64,000 bases of DNA from Pseudolabrys sp. Root1462 (GCF_001426945.1 NZ_LMFS01000001.1:2221079-2285078); one strand, 5' to 3'; counted from the first letter of the stretch, positions 35,127 through 44,639 are shown. Numbers and translations: made by a program. Notes: a model not told the origin generated them from the sequence alone.

Positions 35127-36089
35127 ATGAAGCAGAACTTCACAATCCGCCAGGGCGCGCTCGACGGCGTCGAGGCCTTTCTCGCCGTCGCCGGCCAGCG
35201 CAATTTCCGCAAGGCCGCCGCTGCGCTCGGCGTCACGCCGTCGGCGGTCAGCCAGACCATCCGCGCGCTGGAGACGCGCATCGGCGCCGCGCTGTTCATG
35301 CGCACGACGCGCAGCGTCGGGCTGACCGAAGCGGGCGAGCGCTTCCTCGCGCGCGCCAAGCCGGCCTATGAGGAATTGCTGGCGGCGCGCGACGTCGCGC
35401 GGGATCTCGGCCAGCGGCCGTCCGGGCTGCTGCGCATCTCGGTGCCGCGCGCCGTCGTGCCGGTGCTGCTCGAACCGCTGATCGCGTCGTTCTGCGAGGC
35501 CTATCCGGATGTCGAACTCGAGATCGCGACGCGCGAGGAATTCAGCGATCTGGCCACCGAGGGCTTCGACGCCGGCATCCGCCTCGGCCAGTTCATCGCC
35601 GCCGACATGGTCGCGGTGCGGCTGACGCTCCCCTTCCCGCTCATGGTGGTGGCAACGCCGGACTATTTCAAACGCCGGCCGGCGCCACAAAACATCGGCG
35701 ATCTGCGCGGCCACGCCTGTTTGCGTCTGCGCCGTTCGGACGGATCGCTGGCGCCGTGGCCTTTCGTCGACGGTAACAAGGCAATCGAGACCATCGTCTC
35801 CGGCCCTTTCATCGGCCACGATTATCTGACGCTGCTCGGCGCGGCGTTGCGGGGCGTCGGCCTGGCGCAGTTGCCGGCGCCGCTCGTGCGCGGCGCCCTG
35901 GCCGACGGCAGACTGCGCGCTGCGCTGTCGCCTTATGCCGTCACCGCGCCCGGGCTGTTCCTTTATCACCCCGGCAAGCGCCAGGTGCTGCCCAAGCTGC
36001 GCGCCTTCATCGAGCACGTGCGCTACAGAAGCGAGCGCAAGCCGGCCAAGGCGCCACCGCGGCCTGCGGCACGAAAGTCACAACGATGA
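35127..36089 (+). CDS. LysR family regulator
   Basis: 320 aa. The N-terminal HTH is FLAVAGQRNFRKAAAALGVTPSAVSQTIRALETRIGAALFMRTTRSVGLTEAG, and the effector domain has DAGIRLGQFIAADMVAVRL and TPDYFKRRPAP, as in the PecT/YafC-like group. It ends in a Lys/Pro tail. The upstream gap holds TATC-CGC-GATA (35103-35113), and a -10-like GATAAT lies close to the start codon. Likely regulates the divergent membrane protein gene. Confidence 0.92.
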   Translation: MKQNFTIRQGALDGVEAFLAVAGQRNFRKAAAALGVTPSAVSQTIRALETRIGAALFMRTTRSVGLTEAGERFLARAKPAYEELLAARDVARDLGQRPSGLLRISVPRAVVPVLLEPLIASFCEAYPDVELEIATREEFSDLATEGFDAGIRLGQFIAADMVAVRLTLPFPLMVVATPDYFKRRPAPQNIGDLRGHACLRLRRSDGSLAPWPFVDGNKAIETIVSGPFIGHDYLTLLGAALRGVGLAQLPAPLVRGALADGRLRAALSPYAVTAPGLFLYHPGKRQVLPKLRAFIEHVRYRSERKPAKAPPRPAARKSQR

Positions 36090-36312
36090 GCGCGCGTCGT
36101 CTTGTCGCCCTGCGATCGCTTGCAACCTGCGCGGCGCAGAGTTATCTGGCGCCATCATGAAGATGATCGCTTTCAAAATCGCAGCGGCTTTCTTTCAAGG
36201 CTGACTCCGGCGCGCTCCTCTCGAGCGCACGACGTCGTTCGCCTGAAAGACATCGCCGGCCGTGCCGTTTCCGGCACCGATGAAGGCCGGCCCGAAAACG
36301 AAAGCTATCATC

Positions 36313-37119
36313 ATGCCTCACGCTCCTCACTCAGGGCGCGCGCTCAGCGACGCCCAGATTACTCAATTCATTCGCGAGGGCTTCGTCCGCATCGACAACG
36401 CCTTTCCGCGCGCCGCGGCAGCCGATGCGCGGGCGATCCTGTGGCGCGACAGCGGCTGCGATCCGGATGATCCAGCGACCTGGACCCATCCGGTGATCCG
36501 GCTCGGCATGTACGACCAGACACCGTTTCTCGACAGCGCCAACACGCGCGTGCTGCACGATGCGTTCGATCAGCTTATCGGCGGCGGCCGCTGGTTGCCC
36601 TGCCGCAGCATGGGCACCTTCCCGATCCGCTTTCCGTCGGCCTGCGACCCCGGCGACACCGGCTGGCATGTCGATGCCAGCTTCGGCTGGGACCAGCCCG
36701 ATTTCATGGAATGGCGCGTCAATGTCGTCTCACGCGATCGGGCCCTGCTCATGTTGTTCCTGTTCTCGGACATTGACGAGACGGATGCACCGACGCGCAT
36801 CCGCCGCGGTTCGCACCTCGACATCGCACGGCAACTGGCGCCGGCCGGCGACGCCGGCCTGACCTTGCGTGAACTGGCCGCTGACGGCTTTGCCGGATCC
36901 GCAGCGCGGCCCGAGACACTGGCCGTCGGTGCAGCCGGCACAGTCTATCTGTGTCATCCGTTCCTGGTACACGCGGCGCAGCCGCATCGCGGCAGCCGCC
37001 CCCGCTTCCTGGCGCAGCCACCGTTGTTGCCGAAGGAACCGTTCAGCCTGACGCGCGGCGATCGCGACCTCTCGCCGGTCGAACGCGCGATCCGCGATGC
37101 GATCGATGGCCAGTTGTAG
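36313..37119 (+). CDS. Phytanoyl-CoA dioxygenase (PhyH) family protein
   Basis: 268 aa Fe(II)/2-oxoglutarate oxygenase-like protein. The metal triad is visible: HVD in GDTGWHVDASFGW and the distal His in FLVHAAQPHRG, with Arg nearby to hold 2-oxoglutarate. Start 36313 gives MPHAPHSGRALSDAQITQFIREGFVRIDNAF, the family's usual beginning. The 223-base gap before it (36090-36312) shows no convincing gene. Substrate unknown. Confidence 0.85.
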   Translation: MPHAPHSGRALSDAQITQFIREGFVRIDNAFPRAAAADARAILWRDSGCDPDDPATWTHPVIRLGMYDQTPFLDSANTRVLHDAFDQLIGGGRWLPCRSMGTFPIRFPSACDPGDTGWHVDASFGWDQPDFMEWRVNVVSRDRALLMLFLFSDIDETDAPTRIRRGSHLDIARQLAPAGDAGLTLRELAADGFAGSAARPETLAVGAAGTVYLCHPFLVHAAQPHRGSRPRFLAQPPLLPKEPFSLTRGDRDLSPVERAIRDAIDGQL

Positions 37120-37159
37120 GTGTGCGCGAGCGCGAAGATGCGGGCCGCGCGCCCGCCGC

Positions 37160-37594
37160 CTACATCTCGAACTCGAACTTCACGCTCGGCGCCGATCGCT
37201 TGGCCGGCCCGTGATAGACCGCTTCGATATTATTGCCCGCCGGATCGATCACGAAAGCGGCGTAATAATTGGCGTGGTACTTGCGCGTGCCCGGCGCTCC
37301 ATTGTCCTTGCCGCCGGCGGCAATCGCGGCCTTGTGGAAGGCATCGACCGTGGCGCGATCCTTCGCCTGAAACGCGAGGTGATGCCGCCCGGTCGTCTTG
37401 CCGAGCGCCGCCTGGCTGCAGGGGGTCGAGATGAACAATTCGTCGGCCCAGAAATAATCGTCGCCGCTGCCGGCCAGCGGGATCTCCAGCACTTTGAATA
37501 TCGCTTCGTAGAAGCGCCGCGCGGCGGCAAGATCATCGACCACCAGTTGGATGTGGTCGATCAGGCGGCCGCGGTGAATTTCCATGACTTCCAT
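37160..37594 (-). CDS. VOC family protein
   Basis: 144 aa with the two VOC modules: RGRLIDHIQLVVDDLAAARRFYEAIFKVL containing a metal-ligand His, then HHLAFQAKDRATVDAFHKAAIAAGG and YYAAFVIDPAGNNIEAVYH, whose Glu is the usual last ligand. ATG 37594 is supported by GAGG 6 bases upstream. Convergent with the PhyH gene. Substrate unknown. Confidence 0.9.
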   Translation of the reverse strand: MEVMEIHRGRLIDHIQLVVDDLAAARRFYEAIFKVLEIPLAGSGDDYFWADELFISTPCSQAALGKTTGRHHLAFQAKDRATVDAFHKAAIAAGGKDNGAPGTRKYHANYYAAFVIDPAGNNIEAVYHGPAKRSAPSVKFEFEM

Positions 37595-38007
37595 GAGAGC
37601 CTCGCTGATGCGGACAGGGACTTCCCGTGTCTTGCCGCGCCGCGACGGCGGCGCGAAGTCAGCGATTTGCCGCAGGCTTCGATGCCGCGACCGCAGGAAG
37701 ACGCGCCAGCAGATCCTGGCAACCATGCCGCTTGATGGCACCGGCCGGCGCCGCGTCACAGGACGACTCCGCCGCCTTCAGGCGCGAATCGCAACGACGC
37801 GCGAAGATGCGCGCATATGCATAGACATTGGAACCGACGCGGCGGACGGCGGCCTGTTCCCTTCCGGCCGCGGCCGTAGCATCCGCGGCGCCAATGCATT
37901 CGCGCAAACCGTCATGCGAATGGGAAAACAGTTCGTTCGCCGGCGATGTAACTGGGAGACTAGCGCGGCCCTTCGACGGCGCGACGAAAACCAGTGGTCC
38001 CTATTCC
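37595..38007. other. 413-base gap without a convincing gene
   Basis: No frame looks like a known protein. A minus-strand frame (37659-37907) with a Cys-rich stretch (RRCDSRLKAAESSCDAAPAG) is possible but unsupported. No hairpin terminator or tRNA is seen. Confidence 0.4.
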
Positions 38008-38358
38008 ATGCCGACTTATCTCATCAACCACCTGCGCATCCCGGCCGATGTCCCGAACGATGAAGGCTTGACCTATCTCGAGCAGGTCGAGGCGACGGTC
38101 GCGCCGTATGGCGGCAAATGGCTGGCGCAGGGACCGGTCGACGTGATCGAAGGCGCCTGGCCGGGCTCGGTCGTTCTGATGGAGTTTCCGGACCGCCATG
38201 CCGCGGATGCCTGGTATCACTCAGCCGACTATCAGGCCATCGCGCCGCTGCGCATGCGCAATGCCATCTCCGACCTCGTGCTGATCGACGCCCTGCCCGC
38301 CGGGTTCACGATCAAGGGATTTGCCGGCGACATCCGCAAGGCGCTCGCGGGCGTCTGA
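38008..38358 (+). CDS. DUF1330 family protein
   Basis: 116 aa alpha+beta barrel (dimeric ferredoxin-like) protein. It has the DUF1330 pattern PYGGKWLAQGPVDVIEGAWPGSVVLMEFPDRHAADAWYHSADYQAIAPLR. ATG 38008 gives MPTYLINHLRI; its ribosome site is weak. It lies 34 bases before the MBL gene and is probably cotranscribed. Function unknown. Confidence 0.9.
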   Translation: MPTYLINHLRIPADVPNDEGLTYLEQVEATVAPYGGKWLAQGPVDVIEGAWPGSVVLMEFPDRHAADAWYHSADYQAIAPLRMRNAISDLVLIDALPAGFTIKGFAGDIRKALAGV

Positions 38359-38392
38359 GCGCGCCGGCCAACTTCCATCGAAGGAAATTGAC

Positions 38393-39238
38393 GTGACCCC
38401 ACTGAATTGGCGGTTGCTGACCAAGAAACGCGGCAGTTCGACGCAAGGCGTGCCGCCCGGCAAGGAGGACCTCGCCTGGGTCAACAACACCGTCACCCTG
38501 ATTATTGGCGAGAATGATGCGGTGTTGGTCGATACGTTCCTGCCGTTGCAACAGTCACAGGAACTGGTCGACTGGGTCGCGCAAAGCGGTAAGAACCTCA
38601 AGACGATCTATGTGACGCACGCGCATGGCGATCACTATTTCGGCCTGGCGCTGCTGCTCGAACGATTTCCGGCGGCAAAAACGATCGCGGCAAGACCGGT
38701 CGCCGAGGCGATCGCGCGGCAAATCGAGCCCGACTTCGTCAAGTCGTTCTGGGAGCCCCGCTTCCCCGGCCAGCTGCCGAAAAAGTTCGCCGCGCCACGT
38801 CCCGCCGACAGCGACATCTTCCAGCTCGAGGGCCAGGACCTGCGCATCGTTCCCCTCGGCCACACCGATACCTCGGACACGACGGCCTTGCACATTCCTT
38901 CGATCGGTCTGGTGATCGCCGGCGACGCCGTCTACAACGAAACGCATCTTTATCTGGCGGAATGCGATGCGGCGGCGCGGTCGGAGTGGCTACACGCGCT
39001 CGACATCATCGAGACGCTGCAGCCCAAGGCGGTCGTCTGCGGCCATGCGGTCACCGACCAGGACGGCTCGCCGCGTCACATCGACGCCACGCGCCGGTAT
39101 ATCCAGGATTTCAACGCCGCGCTGCCGAACAGCGCGAGCCACCTCGATCTCTACAACAAGATGCTGGCGCTCTATCCTGATCGCGTGAACCCAGGCTCGC
39201 TCTGGGCCGCGGCAAAGGCCGCCATACCCGCCGGTTAA
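38393..39238 (+). CDS. MBL fold metallo-hydrolase
   Basis: 281 aa metallo-beta-lactamase fold protein: THAHGDHYFG (HxHxDH), the second ligand in PLGHTDTSDT, Asp in IAGDAVYN, and the last His in VVCGHAVT. GTG 38393 is chosen as start because GAAGGAA precedes it and there is no in-frame ATG nearby in family position. Its stop abuts the convergent hydrolase stop with no gap. Likely acts on a thioester, ester or lactone; not determined. Confidence 0.9.
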   Translation: MTPLNWRLLTKKRGSSTQGVPPGKEDLAWVNNTVTLIIGENDAVLVDTFLPLQQSQELVDWVAQSGKNLKTIYVTHAHGDHYFGLALLLERFPAAKTIAARPVAEAIARQIEPDFVKSFWEPRFPGQLPKKFAAPRPADSDIFQLEGQDLRIVPLGHTDTSDTTALHIPSIGLVIAGDAVYNETHLYLAECDAAARSEWLHALDIIETLQPKAVVCGHAVTDQDGSPRHIDATRRYIQDFNAALPNSASHLDLYNKMLALYPDRVNPGSLWAAAKAAIPAG

Positions 39239-39892
39239 TCACACCTGGGTCAGCAACACCTCGGCCAGGGCCTCGGGCTGCAACCGCGCGACATTGTGCC
39301 CGCAATCGAACGCCAGCGTTGACCATTCGGGGTCGCCGCTCAAGCGCGCATGCAGGTCGCGGAACGGACTGCCCTGCCAGCCGAAGGCGCCGATATAAGT
39401 CTTGCGCGGCACCTCGCGCCAGCGGCCGCTGAGAGTGGTGGCCTGCAGAAAGGTCGCCATCGGCTGCGGCCGACAGCGTGGGTCCATGGTCGCCGGCGGC
39501 ACGCAATTGCGGCCGTCGGCCTTGCACCCGGCGACGAAGAGATCGCGAAACTGCGGCGTCGTCAGAGACCACACCGAGTCGCCGGTCTGCGGCACATAGG
39601 CATCGACATAGACCAGAGCGCGGATCGGCGCCGGCACCGCATCGGCCGCGCCGCTGACGATCATGCCGCCATAGGATTGGCCGACGAGCACGACCTCCTC
39701 GCCCTGCGCCCTCACCGTCTCGACAACCTCGGCGATGTGGCTGTCGAGATTGGCGTCCGGCGCCGGCTTATCGCCGAGCCCGGCCAGCGTCACCGGCACC
39801 GCCTTGTGGCCGCGCGCGGTCAGAAATTCCGCGACCTGCTGATAGATCCAGCCGCCCTGCCAACCGCCGGGGATCAGAATGAAAGTGACCAT
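39239..39892 (-). CDS. Alpha/beta hydrolase
   Basis: 217 aa. It has the oxyanion strand FILIPGGWQGGWIYQQVAEFL, nucleophile elbow GQSYGG, and late His in DCGHNVARLQPEALAEVL. The pattern resembles plant-type methylesterase-like and YcaC-adjacent bacterial hydrolases. Follows the YciI-like gene by 22 bases in the same direction. Confidence 0.9.
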   Translation of the reverse strand: MVTFILIPGGWQGGWIYQQVAEFLTARGHKAVPVTLAGLGDKPAPDANLDSHIAEVVETVRAQGEEVVLVGQSYGGMIVSGAADAVPAPIRALVYVDAYVPQTGDSVWSLTTPQFRDLFVAGCKADGRNCVPPATMDPRCRPQPMATFLQATTLSGRWREVPRKTYIGAFGWQGSPFRDLHARLSGDPEWSTLAFDCGHNVARLQPEALAEVLLTQV

Positions 39893-39914
39893 GATGTTCG
39901 TTCCCGGCTTCGTC

Positions 39915-40262
39915 CTAATTCTGAGGTTCGGTCACGAACGGCATGATATCGACGGCGTCGCCGGGAAAGATCGTGAAGTGCGGATGCTGCTCGAACAGTC
40001 TGGCCGCGGCGTCGATGCTCTCGGCTTCGACGACGATGTAACCGCAGATATCGTTCTGCGCGTCGCCGATGCCGTCCTTGCTGACGCGCTTGGTCTTGCC
40101 GACCATACCCCTGTCGCGAAATGACGCCGCGTTCGCCTCTTCCCACGCCACCCATTGCGGAAGACCGGCGGCGTCAATGGCCTCCTGCTCGGCCTTCGGC
40201 ATGGCGCGAAACCGCGCGAGGTTTTCGGGCTTCATGGTGTAGATCGCGAGAAAGCGAGGCAT
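39915..40262 (-). CDS. YciI/DGPF-like domain protein
   Basis: 115 aa dimeric alpha+beta barrel protein: MPRFLAIYTMKPE at the start, then GVVGKTKRVSKDG-like and GYIVVEAESIDAAARLFEQHPHFTIFPGDAVDIMPF. That last motif is the typical YCII ending. First gene of a two-gene unit with the hydrolase. Role unknown. Confidence 0.85.
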   Translation of the reverse strand: MPRFLAIYTMKPENLARFRAMPKAEQEAIDAAGLPQWVAWEEANAASFRDRGMVGKTKRVSKDGIGDAQNDICGYIVVEAESIDAAARLFEQHPHFTIFPGDAVDIMPFVTEPQN

Positions 40263-40424
40263 GCTGGAGGCTCCGATGAGAGAGTGCGAGCATAAGCAGG
40301 CAATTGCTCTGGCTCAATCATCTCCGGCGCGATGCCTGCAGCCCGGGTGAAGTGAAACGCAACCGGCACTTGGTTGGGGCTTACCCGCCATTCGCTTGCC
40401 GCACGAGCGCCGGCTTAGTCGGTA

Positions 40425-41387
40425 TCAATCGACGAGTTCGGTTTCGAGAACGTCCCCACGCCTTTGGCCGCCATCACCGCGGCGAACCGCTCGGTAGCGG
40501 CCGGGCGACAGACCGTGATGCCGAAGGAACACTTTCGAAAACGCAGCCACGGTCTCGTAGCCGACACGGGTGGCGATCCGCGCGATCCCCTCGTCGCTCG
40601 ATTCGAGCAGGAACGCGGCCTCCGCCATCCGGCGGCCGATCAGATAGCGATACATGGACTGGCCGACGAGCCTGGTGAAGCGATCCGAGAACGTCGAGCG
40701 ACCGAGGCCCACGCGTTGCCCGAGATCATCGAGCGTCCAGGGCCGATCCGGCCGTTCATGAATCAACTGAAGCGCGGGTCCGATGTGCGGATCCGCCATC
40801 GCGCCAAGCCACCCGCCTTCTCCGGGACCGAGCGACTTGACCCAGCTTCGCAACACCTCGACGAAGAGCACTTCGGTCAGCCGCGATAACGCGACGCCCT
40901 GACCGGGACGCTGACGCGCGGACTCGCTCACCATGCGCCGCAGAATCGCTTCGAGCCATTCGCCGTCCTCCGCCGGCTTCAGGAACAGGACGGGCGGCAG
41001 TAATTCCAGCACGCTGCCGCGCGAGGGCCGCGCCACCGTGAACTTGCCGCAGATCATCGTCGCGAATGGTTCCGCGCTGCCGCCGTGACGAACGGCGCCA
41101 AGATGGGCGGACGATCGATCCAGATCCATGACCGAGAACGGTTTGGTCCCTCGATCCGAAAAAAACTCATGGGGCTGGCCGCGTGAGACGACAACAAAAT
41201 CGCCCGCAGACATGTGGACTTCTCGTCCGTCTTCGAGCGCGAGTGTCGCCGAGCCCTGACTGAGATAATGAAACAGCGCGTGCGGCCGCTGGGGCAGCGC
41301 CAGACTCCATGGACGGCCAAGTTCGAAGTGGAAGAGCAGAGTCCCACCGAGGCGAACGCGATCGAGCACTTCGGCCAGGATGTCCAT
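40425..41387 (-). CDS. AraC family regulator with cupin sensor domain
   Basis: 320 aa. It has an N-terminal cupin (FELGRPWSLALPQRPHALFHYLSQGSATLALEDGREVHMSAGDFVVVSRGQPHEF) of the AraC_binding_6 type and a C-terminal double HTH (WTLDDLGQRVGLGRSTFSDRFTRLVGQSMYRYLIGRRM, then IARIATRVGYETVAAFSKVFLRHHGLSPGRYR). Start 41387 fits the family. Divergent from a secreted hydrolase gene that it probably controls. Confidence 0.93.
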   Translation of the reverse strand: MDILAEVLDRVRLGGTLLFHFELGRPWSLALPQRPHALFHYLSQGSATLALEDGREVHMSAGDFVVVSRGQPHEFFSDRGTKPFSVMDLDRSSAHLGAVRHGGSAEPFATMICGKFTVARPSRGSVLELLPPVLFLKPAEDGEWLEAILRRMVSESARQRPGQGVALSRLTEVLFVEVLRSWVKSLGPGEGGWLGAMADPHIGPALQLIHERPDRPWTLDDLGQRVGLGRSTFSDRFTRLVGQSMYRYLIGRRMAEAAFLLESSDEGIARIATRVGYETVAAFSKVFLRHHGLSPGRYRAVRRGDGGQRRGDVLETELVD

Positions 41388-41592
41388 AACAACAATGCTA
41401 ATCCGGCGGACGGTTGGACACAATACTCGGACGATTGGGCTCTACCGACGGAAAACTCCCCATACTACGTCGTGCCGAGCCGACGCGTCGTGCGGTCATC
41501 TATTTAACAAATCCGCCGATGGAAAAATGCGATTTCGCCGAGACGTTTGTCCATCGCCGGCGCGCGGCCCGTCATCTCAACAGGAGCATTTG

Positions 41593-42366
41593 ATGCGAAC
41601 TCTTCTCCTCTCCACCGCCGCCGCCATCATGGCGGGAGCGGCCTTTGCCGCCACGCCCGCGCAAGCGGCTAATCTGCCCAAGGGGGCGGCTCACAATATT
41701 GTGCTGGTGCATGGCGCTTTCGTTGACCAGACGAGTTGGAAGCCCGTTGCCGACATTCTTACAAAGAAAGGCTACAACGTCACCCTCGTCGAAAATCCGC
41801 TCACCTCGCTTGCCGCGGACGTCGATGCCACCAAACAAGCGCTGGCGAAGCAGAATGGCAAGACGGTCCTCGTCGGCCACTCCTGGGGCGGCGTGGTCAT
41901 CACGCAAGCCGGCAACGATCCGAAAGTCTCGGCGCTGGTCTACGTATCCGCTTTCGCGCCTGACGTAGGACAATCTCTTGCGGCGCTGGCCAAGAGCGGT
42001 CCGGCAACCGAAGGTGCCGCGGCGATTCATCCTGACGCCAAAGGAAATCTCTATATCGACCCCAAGGTGTTTCCTTCGGCGGTCGCCGCTGACCTTCCCC
42101 CGCAGATCGCCGAACACCTGGCGAACCATCAGCTTCCCTTGAATCACGTGGCGTTCGAGGCGCCGGTTGATACCGCAGCCTGGCGCGACAAGCCGACGTT
42201 CTACGTGATCACCACCAAGGACAAGGTGATCGCACCCCAGGCGCAGAAGTTCTTCGCCACCGAGATGAAGGCCCAGACGACGGAAGTCGCCGGCAGCCAT
42301 GCTTCGCTCGTCGTTCACGCCAAGGAAGTCGCCGCGGTGATCGAGAAGGCCGCGCTCGCGGAATAA
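41593..42366 (+). CDS. Secreted alpha/beta hydrolase
   Basis: 257 aa with signal peptide MRTLLLSTAAAIMAGAAFAATPAQA. Motifs: VLVHGAFVDQTSWKPVADIL, nucleophile GHSWGG, Asp in TTKDKVIAP, His in GSHASLVV. Start 41593 has CAGGAG 6 bases upstream. Probably periplasmic. Its neighbours, an AraC regulator and another hydrolase, suggest an inducible ester or lactone degrading unit; substrate unknown. Confidence 0.9.
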   Translation: MRTLLLSTAAAIMAGAAFAATPAQAANLPKGAAHNIVLVHGAFVDQTSWKPVADILTKKGYNVTLVENPLTSLAADVDATKQALAKQNGKTVLVGHSWGGVVITQAGNDPKVSALVYVSAFAPDVGQSLAALAKSGPATEGAAAIHPDAKGNLYIDPKVFPSAVAADLPPQIAEHLANHQLPLNHVAFEAPVDTAAWRDKPTFYVITTKDKVIAPQAQKFFATEMKAQTTEVAGSHASLVVHAKEVAAVIEKAALAE

Positions 42367-42460
42367 CAAGACCGCTCCCGGCACTCTTGTGTCGGGAGCC
42401 GCCCGTCTGCGCCACAACCGTTTCGCCCGATTATTTCATGCCCAGCATCCAGAGGATGTC

Positions 42461-43324
42461 ATGACCGAACTCGCCGTCACGAGCCAGGCAGTCGCCACGC
42501 TTGAAACCGCGCCAACGCGTTACGTCGAAGGCCGCGGAATCCGCTTCGCCTATCGCCGCCTCGGCCCGTCGGCCGGAACGCCGCTGGTTCTCCTGCAGCA
42601 CTTCTCCGGCAACATCGATGCGTGGGATCCCGCCGTCGTCAACGCCCTCGCCGCCCATCGTCCCGTGATCGTCTTCGACAACGCCGGAGTCGGCCGCTCA
42701 ACGGGTCAGACGCCCGACAATGTCGAGGCGATGGCGCGAGACGCCGTCAACTTCATCAACCTGCTCGGCCTCACCGAGGTCGACCTGCTGGGCTTTTCTC
42801 TCGGCGGCTTCATCGCCCAGCAGATCGCCGCCGAGCACGGGCCGCTGGTCCGCAAGCTCATCCTCGTCGGCACCGCGCCAAAAGGTGGAGAGGAACACTT
42901 GCTGGCGGTTCTCCAGGAGGCGTTTTCCCAAACCGATGCGCCGGACCCTCGCCTGCCGCTGTTCTTCACGAAGTCGTCCGCCAGCCAGTCGGCGGGCCTG
43001 GCGTTCCTGAAGCGGGCAAAGGCGCGCAAGGACGATCGGGACACCGATAACGGCAGCGCGGTGACCGATCCGCAGGCCAAGGCGCTGATCACTTGGTGCG
43101 CCACACCCGATCCCGAGCACGCCACACTGCGCGCCATCCGCCAGCCCACGCTGGTGGTCAGCGGCAGCGACGACACGATGCTGCCGGCGAACAACGCCTA
43201 CGCCATGTTCAAGGCGCTCAGCAATGCTCAGCTCGCCCTTTATCCGGACTCAGGACACGGCGCCCTGTTCCAGCATCACGAGATGTTCGTCAACCACGTC
43301 CAGACCTTCCTGGACGCACCATAG
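42461..43324 (+). CDS. Alpha/beta hydrolase
   Basis: 287 aa cytoplasmic hydrolase: RGIRFAYRRLGPSAGTPLVLLQHFSGNIDAWD, FDNAGVGRSTG, nucleophile GFSLGGFIAQQIA, Asp in GSDDTMLPANN and His in SGHGALFQ. Start 42461 gives MTELAVTSQ with AGAGGA upstream. Follows the secreted hydrolase by 94 bases in the same direction. Substrate unknown. Confidence 0.9.
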   Translation: MTELAVTSQAVATLETAPTRYVEGRGIRFAYRRLGPSAGTPLVLLQHFSGNIDAWDPAVVNALAAHRPVIVFDNAGVGRSTGQTPDNVEAMARDAVNFINLLGLTEVDLLGFSLGGFIAQQIAAEHGPLVRKLILVGTAPKGGEEHLLAVLQEAFSQTDAPDPRLPLFFTKSSASQSAGLAFLKRAKARKDDRDTDNGSAVTDPQAKALITWCATPDPEHATLRAIRQPTLVVSGSDDTMLPANNAYAMFKALSNAQLALYPDSGHGALFQHHEMFVNHVQTFLDAP

Positions 43325-43396
43325 ATGACCACATGATCGCGGCGCGTTCCGACGCAGGTGCCCGCCTTATCCATGCGAGTTGTTGCGGAGGACAAT

Positions 43397-43891
43397 ATGG
43401 CAATTGCGAAGTTCGAAGTGGAACGTTTCAGTCTTACAAGCTCAAAGTCATTCGACGCTGTTGTGGCCGCGCTCAAGTCGGCGGTCGGGCAACCTGACAT
43501 CGTCGAATTTTTCAAGGCTACGGAGGCGGCCAGTTCATTCCCGGATCTGGAGCGCGTTGTGCAGGGCGCCCTCGGCCGCACGGGTTTGATGCTCTTCGCG
43601 GAATTCGATTTGGGCGGTATTTTGCGCCGTGAAAGCGGATCCAAGACGCCCAAGATCGTACGGCTTGTGGTGGGCAATCCACTCATCATGAAGGAAATGG
43701 CCAAGCACGTTCCCGATGCCGGATCTTACGCGCCGGTTACGATCCTGGTCGATGAACGTACCGATGGCGTGCACGTCTCCTACGACAAGATGGAGAGCTA
43801 TCTGCTGCCTTATGGCAGTCCGGACGCACTCGCCGTCGCCCGCAATCTCGACGCGAAGATCACCACCTTGCTGCAGGAATGCACGAGATAG
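43397..43891 (+). CDS. DUF302 family protein
   Basis: 164 aa. It contains the DUF302 core GLMLFAEFDLGGILRRESGSKTPKIVRLVVGNPLIMKEMAKHVPDAGSYAPVTILVDE and the ending YGSPDALAVARNLDAKITTLL. ATG 43397 is preferred because GGAGG lies 5 bases upstream. DUF302 proteins are small alpha+beta proteins of unknown function, often near redox genes. Confidence 0.88.
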   Translation: MAIAKFEVERFSLTSSKSFDAVVAALKSAVGQPDIVEFFKATEAASSFPDLERVVQGALGRTGLMLFAEFDLGGILRRESGSKTPKIVRLVVGNPLIMKEMAKHVPDAGSYAPVTILVDERTDGVHVSYDKMESYLLPYGSPDALAVARNLDAKITTLLQECTR

Positions 43892-44108
43892 CACGACCCT
43901 CCCGGGCAGGCGCGCTAGGGCTAGCCGCAGATCTCGTTCGCTTCCCCTCAGGCCAGCCATTGTAGGATGCCGGCGCATCGGCGGCGGCCTGCTCCGCCTC
44001 CGGCAAAGCGCGAAAGCGTAGTCCGGGTGACGCAAAGCGCAACGCGGGATTGATGCCCGCGCGCCCCACCCCGACGGAAGCGAAAGCGCTCGACTGGCGT
44101 GACGATCG
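43892..44108. other. 217-base gap with a degenerate repeat
   Basis: No gene seen. The stretch around 44010-44060 (GTAGTCCGGGTGACGC ... GCGCAACGCGGGAT) resembles the degenerate dispersed repeat built on AGTCCGGGTGA...CGGGAT seen in related genomes; assignment is by eye only. Confidence 0.3.
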
Positions 44109-44639
44109 TCACGCCGTCCATTCCTTCCGCAGGATGGCGTACTGCATCGTGTTCTCGAATTTCGGGGCTCCTTCGTCATCGGTCGTGAAAGAGACAAACT
44201 CTTTGAACAGCCCCTCCTTCCTCATGCCCAATCGTTCGCACAGGCGCCGCGAGGGGATGTTGTCTTCCTCGACATAGGCGTAAAGCCGCCGGGCACCTTT
44301 TGCCGTGAACAAATGCGAGAATAGAGCCCGCCCGGCCTCGGAGGCATAACCGGCGCCGCCAAAATCCGCGTTGAAATTCCATCCGACGGAGTACGTATCG
44401 GGAGGTTCATGGACGCAGAACAGATCGCCGATCAGCCCGCCGGAACTCCGCAGGCACACAGCGACATGCTCGTCGCTCTTGCTCCGCGTCTCCACTTCGG
44501 CTCGAGCCGCCTCGATATCCGCAAGCCTGAGAGAGAAGAAGCAGCTCGGCCTCGGTTGCCGCAGATATGCGAACAGATCGGCCGCATCGCCGAGCCTGAA
44601 ATTTCTCAGGGTCAGCCGCTCGGTCTCGATGATGTCCAT
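44109..44639 (-). CDS. GNAT family N-acetyltransferase (RimJ-like)
   Basis: 176 aa of the Acetyltransf_3 group: MDIIETERLTLRNFRLGDAADLFAYL, GWNFNADFGGAGYASEAGRALF (acetyl-CoA loop), and the ending AYVEEDNIPSRRLCERLGMRKEG. Start 44639 has AGGAAG 6 bases upstream. Substrate unknown; this group includes ribosomal-protein and small-molecule acetylases. Confidence 0.9.
   Translation of the reverse strand: MDIIETERLTLRNFRLGDAADLFAYLRQPRPSCFFSLRLADIEAARAEVETRSKSDEHVAVCLRSSGGLIGDLFCVHEPPDTYSVGWNFNADFGGAGYASEAGRALFSHLFTAKGARRLYAYVEEDNIPSRRLCERLGMRKEGLFKEFVSFTTDDEGAPKFENTMQYAILRKEWTA

Noticed and set aside
36195..36314. Small minus-strand ORF upstream of the PhyH gene (MIAFVFGPAFIGAGNG...)
   Set aside because: Only about 39 codons, overlaps the PhyH start, and no ribosome site or family support.
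37659..37907. Cys-containing minus-strand ORF in the 37.6-38.0 kb gap
   Set aside because: No signal peptide, family or ribosome site; kept only as a note on the gap.
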